Positions 28,930-36,355 of a DNA stretch of 64,000 bases are shown here, one piece after another. The DNA comes from Hippea sp. KM1. GTDB lineage: Bacteria; Campylobacterota_A; Desulfurellia; Desulfurellales; Hippeaceae. The stretch is taken from assembly GCF_000526195.1 (NCBI RefSeq), contig NZ_JAFP01000001.1, positions 1,214,001-1,278,000 on the forward strand, in the 5' to 3' direction. Under the pieces are notes generated by a model, which was not told the origin of the DNA, searched no databases, and saw nothing but the letters and a program-made list of their open reading frames with translations. The number at the start of each line of letters is the position of its first letter. The first letter of the stretch is position 1. Made by a program: the position numbers and the translations under genes.

Positions 28930-28955
28930 AAAAAAACAAAGGGGCAAAAGCCCCT
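28930..28955 (-). terminator. Rho-independent terminator after fabF
   Basis: On the minus strand AGGGGC-TTTT-GCCCCT (28955-28940) is followed by TTGTTTTTTT to 28930. It begins 3 bases after the fabF stop and ends at the gph start codon. Confidence 0.9.
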
Positions 28956-28957
28956 CT

Positions 28958-30190
28958 TCAGATTTTCTTAAAGATCACAACGGCGTTTGTTCCACCAAAG
29001 CCAAAGGAGTTGGACATGGCCGTTTTGATGTCCTTCTTAATCGCCTCATTGGGTGTATAGAAGAGATCGCATTCATCGTCAGGGTTATCCAGATTCATCG
29101 TCGGAGGTATAACACCTTCTTTCAAAGCCAACACGCTAAACACAGCCTCAACGCCACCGGCAGCACCCAATAGATGGCCGGTAACCGACTTGGTTGAGCT
29201 TATGGTTAGCTTATAGGCGTGATCGCCAAACACCGTCTTTATGGCCTTTGTCTCTATAATGTCGTTGAAGTGTGTGGATGTGCCGTGTGCGTTTATATAG
29301 TCTATATCCTCAGGGTTTAGCTTAGCATCATTTAGGGCCATCTTCATGGCGTATGTTGCACCTTCACCTTTGGGATCGGGCGCTGTGAAGTGATAGGCAT
29401 CATCACTCATGCCAAAACCGGCAAACTCAGCTAAGATCTCAGCACCCCTCTTAACGGCATGCTCATACTCCTCAAGAATCAAGACTCCTGCACCCTCACC
29501 CATAACAAAACCATCCCTATCCCTATCAAACGGGCGGGAGGCCTTCTCCGGCTCATCGTTCCTTGTGGATAGAGCCTTCATGTTGGCAAAACCGCTAACA
29601 GCCAGCGGCGTTATGGTCGATTCCGTTCCGCCGCATATCATAACATCGGCATCCCCGTATGCAATACAACGGGCAGCAAGGCCTATGGAATGGGTGCCTG
29701 TTGCACAGGCCGTAACATCGCTAAAATTGGGCCCCTTTGCGCCAAACTGCATGGCTATGTTGCCTGCAGCCATGTTTATAACGGCAACGGGGATAAAGAA
29801 GGGAGATACCCCCTTTTGACCCCTCTTAAGATAAGCCTCGTTGTACTTCTCAATCGTCTGAAGACCCCCTATGCCACTTCCCACGCTAACGCCAACCCTG
29901 AACGGATCCTCTTTATCCATATCCAGGCCGGCACTCTTTATAGCCTCATCCGTCGCTGCAATGGCGTATAAGGAAAACAGGTCGATCTTTTTTACATCCT
30001 TCCTATCGACATATCTGGTCGGCTCAAACCCCTTAACCTCACCGGCTATCTGAACGGTCAGGTTAGAGGCATCAAAGTGGGTTATCCTGCCTATTCCGCT
30101 TATACCCTTACAGGCGTTTTCAAAACTCTCCTTAGCATTCAGGCCAACGGGCGTTATGGCTCCAACACCTGTTACAACAACCCTTCGCAT
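28958..30190 (-). CDS. fabF: 3-oxoacyl-ACP synthase II
   Basis: FabF condenses malonyl-ACP with a growing acyl-ACP. The 410-residue product has the catalytic Cys in [12 protein letters not shown] (about residue 162) and two histidines in [12 protein letters not shown] and [11 protein letters not shown]. The C-terminal [12 protein letters not shown] signature completes the thiolase fold. It is the last gene of the fatty-acid cluster, 9 bases after acpP, and is followed by a strong terminator. Confidence 0.97.
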   Translation of the reverse strand: MRRVVVTGVGAITPVGLNAKESFENACKGISGIGRITHFDASNLTVQIAGEVKGFEPTRYVDRKDVKKIDLFSLYAIAATDEAIKSAGLDMDKEDPFRVGVSVGSGIGGLQTIEKYNEAYLKRGQKGVSPFFIPVAVINMAAGNIAMQFGAKGPNFSDVTACATGTHSIGLAARCIAYGDADVMICGGTESTITPLAVSGFANMKALSTRNDEPEKASRPFDRDRDGFVMGEGAGVLILEEYEHAVKRGAEILAEFAGFGMSDDAYHFTAPDPKGEGATYAMKMALNDAKLNPEDIDYINAHGTSTHFNDIIETKAIKTVFGDHAYKLTISSTKSVTGHLLGAAGGVEAVFSVLALKEGVIPPTMNLDNPDDECDLFYTPNEAIKKDIKTAMSNSFGFGGTNAVVIFKKI

Positions 30191-30199
30191 TGCTCTCTC

Positions 30200-30436
30200 T
30201 TATTTATTTAAATGGGATTCAACATAATCGATGGCATCCTGAACGGTTACGATCTTCTGGGCATCGGAGTCCGGAATGTCGATGCCAAACTTCTCCTCCA
30301 TAGCCATAACAAGCTCAACCGTATCCAGGGAATCTGCTCCCAGATCCTCAATGAACTTGGCCTCAGGCTTAACCTCATCCTCGTCCACACCCAACTGCTC
30401 AATAACGATCTTCTTTACTTCCTCTGCTACATTCAT
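30200..30436 (-). CDS. acpP: Acyl carrier protein
   Basis: This 78-residue acidic four-helix protein carries the phosphopantetheine serine in [15 protein letters not shown] (the DSL motif). It shuttles acyl intermediates between the Fab enzymes encoded around it. I chose the ATG at 30436 ([11 protein letters not shown], ribosome binding site AAAAGGGGG) instead of an ATG 14 codons upstream that would run into fabG. Confidence 0.97.
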   Translation of the reverse strand: MNVAEEVKKIVIEQLGVDEDEVKPEAKFIEDLGADSLDTVELVMAMEEKFGIDIPDSDAQKIVTVQDAIDYVESHLNK

Positions 30437-30458
30437 CTTACAAACCCCCTTTTTATTT

Positions 30459-31202
30459 TTAAATATATAATCCGCCACTTATATTGATGACTTCGCCCGT
30501 TATGTATGAAGCTTCCTCGCTCAGTAGAAATTCAACCAGGTTGGCCACATCCTCCACGCTGCCCAAACGACCGAGGGCAATATTGCCTATCAACGCCTTC
30601 TTCTGTTCATCGTTCAAAACGGCTGTCATATCGGTCTCTATATACCCCGGGGCAACGGCATTGACCCTTATGTTGCGCCCACCCAGCTCCCTTGCAAGTG
30701 ATTTTGTAAGACCTATTAAACCGGCCTTGCTTGCAGCATAGTTGGCCTGCCCCGCATTACCCATAAGGCCTATGATGCTTGATATGTTAACTATTACGCC
30801 AAACCTCTTTTTTATCATATACCTTGATACATGCTTTATGCAATTCAAGGCACCCTTTAGATTGACATCTATAACCCTGTCTATATCTTCTTTGTTCATC
30901 CTCATGATAAGATTGTCTCTTGTAATGCCTGCGTTATTGATTAGATAATCAATACTGCCATACCTTGATGCTATCTGTTTTATTGCCTCGCCTGAAGCAT
31001 CAAAATCGGCCACATCAAAACCGACCGCATCACACCTGCCGCCCTCTGATGTAATCCTATCGCACAGCTTTAAAGCCATGTCCCTATTGTATGAATAGTT
31101 AACGATAACCGTTAAACCCTTCTTTGAAAGTTGATATGCTATCTGAGCGCCTATACCCCTGCTTGACCCCGTAATCAGGGCCACACTACCCTTAAAATTC
31201 AT
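30459..31202 (-). CDS. fabG: 3-oxoacyl-ACP reductase
   Basis: This 247-residue short-chain dehydrogenase reduces 3-oxoacyl-ACP with NADPH. It has the cofactor loop TGSSRGIG (about residues 12-19), NNAG (about 89), and the catalytic Ser and YxxxK (NYAASKAG, about 152). A C-terminal GG-LYI end is typical of FabG. It overlaps the fabD stop by 4 bases. Confidence 0.97.
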   Translation of the reverse strand: MNFKGSVALITGSSRGIGAQIAYQLSKKGLTVIVNYSYNRDMALKLCDRITSEGGRCDAVGFDVADFDASGEAIKQIASRYGSIDYLINNAGITRDNLIMRMNKEDIDRVIDVNLKGALNCIKHVSRYMIKKRFGVIVNISSIIGLMGNAGQANYAASKAGLIGLTKSLARELGGRNIRVNAVAPGYIETDMTAVLNDEQKKALIGNIALGRLGSVEDVANLVEFLLSEEASYITGEVINISGGLYI

Positions 31203-32137
31203 ACCCTATCCTTATAGCTATTATAGCTTTTCAAGTCAACCACATAATTTATATTGGCCTTGCGCATCTGCCTTTTTAGCATCGAGGATAGCACATTCTT
31301 TGGCCCAAACTCTACAAACTCATCGCACCCCAACTCTATGGCCTTATTAACATTATCCGTCCACCTTACCGGGTCTGTTATCTGGTTGATCAGATAATCC
31401 TTTATGTTTGAGCTATCATCTATAACATCGGATTTTGTATTCTCAATCACGGGTTTTGAGGGCTTTCTAAATGCTATTTTATCCAGAACCCTCTCCATTT
31501 TTTCCTTAACCGGCTCCATCAATGCGCAATGGAACGGAGCAGATACATTCAACGGTATTACCTTGCCCAACCCCCTTTCGCTTGCAAGTTGCGATACCTT
31601 CTCAACACCCTCTCTATATCCAGACACTATGACCTGATTATTGGCGTTATAGTTGGCTATCTGGCAATATCCATTCTCAAAGTTTTTGCTGACACCTATA
31701 CAGAGCTTCTCCACCTCGTCGTGTTTATCTGTGATTATGGCAGCCATAGCCCCAACACCTTCAGGCACGGCCTGTTGCATAAATTCGCCCCGCTTATGCA
31801 CCGCATAGACCGCATCCTCAAAATCCAAAGCATCCGCTGCAACCAATGCAGAATACTCACCCAACGAATGGCCTGCAGCAACATCAAAATCAAAATCGGT
31901 CTCGGATTTTATCAAATCGTATATGGCCAAAGACACGGTCAATATGGCCGGTTGGGCAAAGGCTGTAAGTGTTAGTTTATCCTCCGGACCATCGAACATA
32001 AGGGATTTCAAATCAAAACCTAAGGCATCGTTTGCCCTATTGAATGTCTTTTTAACCACATCAAAGCTCTCATACAGATCCCTGCCCATGCCGACAAATT
32101 GAGAACCCTGGCCTGTGAACATCAAAAACCTCATCAT
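31199..32137 (-). CDS. fabD: Malonyl-CoA:ACP transacylase
   Basis: FabD loads malonate onto ACP. The 312-residue product has FTGQGSQFVGMG near its start, the nucleophile serine in AAGHSLGEYSALVAA (about residue 92), the oxyanion Gln and the histidine in NVSAPFHCALMEPV (about 200). It overlaps fabG and shares a base with the fabK stop. A second Met follows the first; either could be the start. Confidence 0.96.
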   Translation of the reverse strand: MMRFLMFTGQGSQFVGMGRDLYESFDVVKKTFNRANDALGFDLKSLMFDGPEDKLTLTAFAQPAILTVSLAIYDLIKSETDFDFDVAAGHSLGEYSALVAADALDFEDAVYAVHKRGEFMQQAVPEGVGAMAAIITDKHDEVEKLCIGVSKNFENGYCQIANYNANNQVIVSGYREGVEKVSQLASERGLGKVIPLNVSAPFHCALMEPVKEKMERVLDKIAFRKPSKPVIENTKSDVIDDSSNIKDYLINQITDPVRWTDNVNKAIELGCDEFVEFGPKNVLSSMLKRQMRKANINYVVDLKSYNSYKDRV

Positions 32138-33084
32138 CAGACTCCCAAAAGACCGTTTATCTGTTTTATTACACCCTTAGCTTCTTCAATTATATCCCTT
32201 ATTATTGCATCAACGGGCTTTACATCGGATATTAAACCGGCAATCTGGCCGGCCATAACGCTTCCGTTTTTCACATCGCCCTCTCTTGCTGCAAGCCTGA
32301 GTCTGCCCTCGCCAAATTTTTCAAGCTCCTCAGGCGTCGCGCCGCTGTTCTCCAACTTTATAAACTCCCTTGCCAATTTGTTCTTTATTATCCTGACCGG
32401 ATGGCCTGTGATCCTGCCGGTTACAACCGTATCCCTATCCTTTGCCTTGATTACAGCCTCTTTATAGGCCTCGGCTATTGTGCACTCATAAGAGGCGACA
32501 AATCGGGTGCCCATCTGAACACCCTTTGCCCCCAATGCCAAAGCAGCCACCAACCCCCTGCCGTCTGCTATGCCGCCTGCTGCAATCACAGGGATCTTGA
32601 CCGCATCGACAACCTGAGGCACAAGCGCCATAGTGGTAAGCTCACCTATATGACCGCCAGATTCCATACCCTCTGCTATAACGGCGTCTGCCCCGGTATC
32701 CTCCATCCTCTTTGCCAACGCCACACTGGCAACAACCGGAATGACCTTAGCCCCGATAGACTTAAACCTATCCATATACTTGCCAGGGCTGCCAGCGCCC
32801 GTTGTAATCACCTTAACCCCGTGTTTAACAACAACATCCACCACATCATCCACATAAGGAGACAAAAGCATTATATTAACGCCAAATGGCTTCTTTGTAA
32901 TTTCCTTAGCCTTTATTATCTCCTTCTCCACCCAATCGGCCTCTGCATTACCGGCTGCTATGATACCCAATCCGCCAGCCTCAGAAACAGCAGCAGCCAG
33001 CACAGCATCGCTAACCCAAGCCATACCGCCTTGAATTATCGGATAATCTATACCCAACAGATCGCAAATCTCTGTCCTAAACAT
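32137..33084 (-). CDS. fabK: Enoyl-ACP reductase II, FMN-dependent
   Basis: This 315-residue TIM-barrel flavoprotein belongs to the FabK/nitronate monooxygenase family. It has PIIQGGMAWVSDAVLAAAVS at the N-terminus, GMESGGHIGELTTMAL (with the family's catalytic-region His) and the FMN phosphate site IAAGGIADGRG. Position between fabH and fabD points to FabK, the enoyl-ACP reductase replacing FabI. No other enoyl reductase is in the cluster. A nitronate monooxygenase is a possible alternative by sequence alone but unlikely in this context. Confidence 0.92.
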   Translation of the reverse strand: MFRTEICDLLGIDYPIIQGGMAWVSDAVLAAAVSEAGGLGIIAAGNAEADWVEKEIIKAKEITKKPFGVNIMLLSPYVDDVVDVVVKHGVKVITTGAGSPGKYMDRFKSIGAKVIPVVASVALAKRMEDTGADAVIAEGMESGGHIGELTTMALVPQVVDAVKIPVIAAGGIADGRGLVAALALGAKGVQMGTRFVASYECTIAEAYKEAVIKAKDRDTVVTGRITGHPVRIIKNKLAREFIKLENSGATPEELEKFGEGRLRLAAREGDVKNGSVMAGQIAGLISDVKPVDAIIRDIIEEAKGVIKQINGLLGV

Positions 33085-33087
33085 CTA

Positions 33088-34068
33088 TCACCACCTTACA
33101 ACACCTGCAGCCCAGGTTAAACTTGCACCAAAACTATTCAACAAAATCACATCCCCATCCTTTATCCTTCCACTCTTATAGGCCCAATCCAGAGCAAGAG
33201 GAATAGATGCAGCAGAGGTATTGGCGTGTTTGTCTATGGTCACTATAACCCTATCCTCATCTATACCGGCCCTTTTTGCCACGCTCTCTATGATCCTCTT
33301 GTTGGCCTGATGGGAGACCATTAAATCCACATCGGAAAAATCCATATCCACAAGATCCAGGGCCTCCTTGCTCACGCTTGCAATATTCCTAACGGCCATC
33401 TTAAATGTTTCGTTACCCTTCATTTTAATGAAAATATCCCTGTTTTCAATCACCTCTTTTGAACAGGGCCTTATACTGCCCGGTGCAGGAGCCCTCATAA
33501 GATCCGTATACCTGCCATCCGAATGCAGAACCAAACTTATAACACCCCTGTCTTCTTCCTCTGTTGCCTGAAGCAAAACACACGCTGCACCATCGCCGAA
33601 CAATACGCATGTGGTTCTATCGGTCCAATCAACTATCCTGCTTAATATCTCAGCCCCTATAACCAGGGCGTTCTTAACCATACCGGATTTTATGTATGCA
33701 TTAGCAATGGATAAGGCATACATAAAACCGCTACAGGCAGCATTTATATCAAAACCAAAGGCATTATAGGCACCAAGCTTCTCCTGAACAAACAGCGCAG
33801 TTGCAGGCAACGGTTGATCCGGCGTTACGGTGGCCAGAACAATGAGATCGATGTCGGACGGAGATAGATCCGAACCCTTTAGTGCATCCAAAGCAGCCTT
33901 ATAGGCCAAATCCGATGTCGACTCACCCTCCTCTGCAATATGCCTTATCTTTATGCCTGTTCTCTGGGTTATCCATTCATCCGATGTATCAACCATCTTC
34001 TCCAGATCAAAATTGGTCAATATCTTCTTCGGCAAATAAGCCCCCGTCGAAACTATCCTTGCATTCAT
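33088..34068 (-). CDS. fabH: 3-oxoacyl-ACP synthase III
   Basis: FabH starts fatty-acid synthesis by condensing an acyl-CoA with malonyl-ACP. The 326-residue product has the Cys-His-Asn triad in NAACSGFMYALS (about residue 112), LMVSHQANKRI (about 250) and DKHANTSAASIPLAL (about 282). It overlaps plsX by 4 bases and is followed by fabK. Confidence 0.97.
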   Translation of the reverse strand: MNARIVSTGAYLPKKILTNFDLEKMVDTSDEWITQRTGIKIRHIAEEGESTSDLAYKAALDALKGSDLSPSDIDLIVLATVTPDQPLPATALFVQEKLGAYNAFGFDINAACSGFMYALSIANAYIKSGMVKNALVIGAEILSRIVDWTDRTTCVLFGDGAACVLLQATEEEDRGVISLVLHSDGRYTDLMRAPAPGSIRPCSKEVIENRDIFIKMKGNETFKMAVRNIASVSKEALDLVDMDFSDVDLMVSHQANKRIIESVAKRAGIDEDRVIVTIDKHANTSAASIPLALDWAYKSGRIKDGDVILLNSFGASLTWAAGVVRW

Positions 34069-35096
34069 GTCCTCACAGCCCCCTTCAACTCCTTAAGCAA
34101 AAAACAACCCTCCATTGCGGATTCTATCTTATCGTTCACCTTCTCCTTGGAAAACTTCACAGCCCTTAAGATGGCGTTTTTAATGGCAACACCATTGCTC
34201 CTGCCGTGGCTGATTATGCATGAGCCGTTCACCCCTAAAAGGGGAGCCCCCCCAAAAGACGAATAGTCGGTTTTACTCTTTAGCATCCTGAAAGCCGGTT
34301 TGGCCAGAAGGAAACCGACCTTATACCAAAAGCTCTTTTTTATCTCTTCCTTTAGAAACTCTATGATCAAATCGGGTATGGATTCGCTGACCTTTAGAAC
34401 AACATTGCCGACAAACCCATCACACACTATAACATCGGCCTTACCCTTGTATATATCGTCACCCTCAACATTACCTATAAAGTTCAGCCTGCTTTTTGAT
34501 AACAGATCGTATGCAGCCAGCGTCAATTGATTGCCCTTGCCGGGCTCAGCGCCGTTGCTTAAAATCGCCACCCGTGGATTCTTGATACCGGCCACATGCT
34601 TTGCATACACATAACCCATAATGGAAAACTCAAGGAGGTGTTGTGGTTTACAGTCTGCATTAGCCCCAACATCCAACATTAACATCTGACCATCCAGCGT
34701 TGGAAGGAGCGTTGCAATGGCAGGCCTGGAGACACCCTTTATGCGACCCAGCTTAAACATAGCCAGCGCCATAGCCGCACCCGAGTTGCCTGCCGTCATA
34801 AAGGCATCAGCCTTACCGCTTTTGACCAGATCAACAGATACGGCCATTGATGAGTTCTTAAGCCTGAGCGCCAAAGAGGGCTTATCAGACATCCTAACAA
34901 TCTCTTGTGCGTCGAATATATCTATTCTCTTTTTTAAATCATCGTCTATCTGCTCAATCAGCCCGTTCAGTTCATTCTCTTTGCCGACAAGATGGATACG
35001 AAGATCGCCCTCCTCTTTCAGCGCTAACTCAACACCCTTTATGACCTCTTGGGGGGCATGATCCCCCCCGTATGCGTCCACGGCAACAGATATCAT
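34065..35096 (-). CDS. plsX: Phosphate acyltransferase PlsX
   Basis: PlsX makes acyl-phosphate from acyl-ACP for phospholipid synthesis. The 343-residue product opens ISVAVDAYGGDHAPQEVIKG, contains GNSGAAMALAMF and LPTLDGQMLMLDVGANADC, and ends with GAPLLGVNGSCIISHGRSN, all typical. Its ATG follows the rpmF stop directly. The rpmF-plsX-fabH order is a classical one. Confidence 0.97.
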   Translation of the reverse strand: MISVAVDAYGGDHAPQEVIKGVELALKEEGDLRIHLVGKENELNGLIEQIDDDLKKRIDIFDAQEIVRMSDKPSLALRLKNSSMAVSVDLVKSGKADAFMTAGNSGAAMALAMFKLGRIKGVSRPAIATLLPTLDGQMLMLDVGANADCKPQHLLEFSIMGYVYAKHVAGIKNPRVAILSNGAEPGKGNQLTLAAYDLLSKSRLNFIGNVEGDDIYKGKADVIVCDGFVGNVVLKVSESIPDLIIEFLKEEIKKSFWYKVGFLLAKPAFRMLKSKTDYSSFGGAPLLGVNGSCIISHGRSNGVAIKNAILRAVKFSKEKVNDKIESAMEGCFLLKELKGAVRT

Positions 35097-35276
35097 TTAC
35101 TCCTCAGGGGTCAAAACTTCCCTATCACCGTAATAACCGCAAGATGGGCAGACCCTATGCGGCAGTTTGTATTCACCGCAGTTTGGGCACTTTGTCAATG
35201 GCACATTCTTAAGTTTCTTATGCGTTGCCCTCTTTGCAGCCCTTGAATGGCTTGACTTTCTCTTTGGCTGAGCCAT
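35097..35276 (-). CDS. rpmF: 50S ribosomal protein L32
   Basis: This small gene encodes 59 residues, opening MAQPKRKSSHSRAAKRATH. A zinc ribbon is formed by CPNC (C30, C33) and CPSC (C43, C46), and the end reads DREVLTPEE. It is L32 of the zinc-binding type. The stop directly abuts the plsX start codon, and ndk ends 14 bases upstream. The ribosome binding site is AAAGGAGAAAG. Confidence 0.96.
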   Translation of the reverse strand: MAQPKRKSSHSRAAKRATHKKLKNVPLTKCPNCGEYKLPHRVCPSCGYYGDREVLTPEE

Positions 35277-35290
35277 CTTCTTTCTCCTTT

Positions 35291-35707
35291 CTATACAAGT
35301 TCTAATTCATTAAAGAAGAAGTTTATCTCATAATTTGCCGACTCTGAAGAGTCAGAACCGTGCACGGCGTTTCTTTCGATGTTCGAACCGTAAAGCTTCC
35401 TAATTGTTCCTTCTTCTGCCTCTTCAGGATTCGTTGCACCCATGAGCTTTCTGTAATCCGCTATTGCGTTCTCCTTCTCCAAAACCATAACAATAATAGG
35501 CCCCTCGGACATAAAATCGGTCAAGGAATCATAGAAGGGCCTATCCTTATGTACTATATAAAACTTCTTGGCCTGCTCTTTTGTTAGATGGATCTTCTTC
35601 ATACCTATGATGTTAAAGCCATTCTCCTCAAGCATAGATATAACCTTGCCCGCATTCTTGGCCGCCACACAGTCCGGCTTGATAATAGAAAGTGTCCTTT
35701 CAACCAC
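35291..35707 (-). CDS. ndk: Nucleoside diphosphate kinase
   Basis: Ndk equilibrates nucleoside di- and triphosphates through a phosphohistidine. The 138-residue product has the active-site His in [13 protein letters not shown] (about residue 115) and opens [12 protein letters not shown]. The start is GTG at 35707 with an AAGGAGG site 6 bases upstream, slightly overlapping the fmdB-type gene. The length is standard. Confidence 0.97.
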   Translation of the reverse strand: MVERTLSIIKPDCVAAKNAGKVISMLEENGFNIIGMKKIHLTKEQAKKFYIVHKDRPFYDSLTDFMSEGPIIVMVLEKENAIADYRKLMGATNPEEAEEGTIRKLYGSNIERNAVHGSDSSESANYEINFFFNELELV

Positions 35708-35966
35708 TCTTAGCCTCCTTGCTTTGCGTATTTTTTGAGCCGTTATCTTTATTAGAAGAAGTCGATGAGCCCTTTGTTATATTGCTTTTATAATCGGTTA
35801 CATACCAACCAGAACCCTTAAGCTCAAAGGATGTCTGCGATATGAGCTTCTTTATTCCACCCTCCTTGCCGCAGTTTGGACATACAGAAGGGGCAGGATC
35901 GCTAAACTTCTGCAACAGTTGGAATCTATGAGAGCAGAACTCGCACTCATACTCATAAATCGGCAT
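35700..35966 (-). CDS. FmdB-family zinc-ribbon protein
   Basis: This 88-residue protein has an N-terminal zinc ribbon [15 protein letters not shown]...CPNCGKEGG (two CxxC pairs). A short conserved middle ([13 protein letters not shown]) and a Ser/Lys/Asn-rich low-complexity tail follow. FmdB-type proteins have been proposed as regulators but their function is not settled. It overlaps the ndk start by 8 bases. Confidence 0.92.
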   Translation of the reverse strand: MPIYEYECEFCSHRFQLLQKFSDPAPSVCPNCGKEGGIKKLISQTSFELKGSGWYVTDYKSNITKGSSTSSNKDNGSKNTQSKEAKSG

Positions 35967-35972
35967 CCTCGT

Positions 35973-36233
35973 TTATCCTCCTAATCTTGAGAGTATCTCA
36001 TCATCGCCCAAGCAATCTATCCTAACAAGCTTGCTCTTCGATTTCTCGCCCTTCACGATCTCTATACAACCCTTTGCGATCTTCAACCTTTCTGCTATTC
36101 TTTCAATCACAACCCTGTTGGCCTTACCCTCAAGCGGTTTTTCCCTGATCTTTAAGGTCAACACCCTTCCGTCAAAATCGAACTGCTCAACCTTAGAGTT
36201 GGGCTTAACCTTAACCTCTAAGATCACCCCCAC
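35973..36233 (-). CDS. DUF167 (YggU-family) protein
   Basis: This 86-residue protein has the family pattern LEVKVKPNSKVEQF, then KIREKPLEGKANRVVIERIAERL and EIVKGEKSKSKLVRI. The function of the family is unknown. The start is GTG, either 36233 or two codons later at 36227; both follow a GAAGGGGGTG site. It is the first gene of a long run that continues through the fatty-acid genes and has a good promoter upstream. Confidence 0.9.
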   Translation of the reverse strand: MGVILEVKVKPNSKVEQFDFDGRVLTLKIREKPLEGKANRVVIERIAERLKIAKGCIEIVKGEKSKSKLVRIDCLGDDEILSRLGG

Positions 36234-36254
36234 CCCCTTCCAAAAAGCCTAAAA

Positions 36255-36284
36255 AAATTAGCACAACAGACCCCACAAAGTCAA
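36255..36284 (-). promoter_or_regulatory. Sigma-70 promoter of the DUF167-to-fabF gene run
   Basis: On the minus strand TTGACT (36284-36279), an 18-base spacer and TAATTT (36260-36255) lie 22 bases before the first gene. All eleven genes downstream are closely spaced or overlapping. Confidence 0.6.
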
Positions 36285-36343
36285 CTTTTTAAACCGAAAA
36301 ATAAAAATTTCAATTAGAGACTTTTCTAAATTAAAAAATCTAT

Positions 36344-36349
36344 TATAAT
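36344..36349 (+). promoter_or_regulatory. Consensus -10 box placing the mRNA start at the start codon
   Basis: An exact TATAAT ends 6 bases before the ATG at 36356, so transcription would start at or within a base or two of that ATG. No ribosome binding site precedes the ATG. No convincing -35 box is seen near 36321. This again suggests a leaderless mRNA. Confidence 0.6.
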
Positions 36350-36355
36350 TAAAGC

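Noticed and set aside
30437-30478. Longer acpP start overlapping fabG
   Set aside because: The ATG at 30436 gives the standard 78-residue ACP and has a good RBS.
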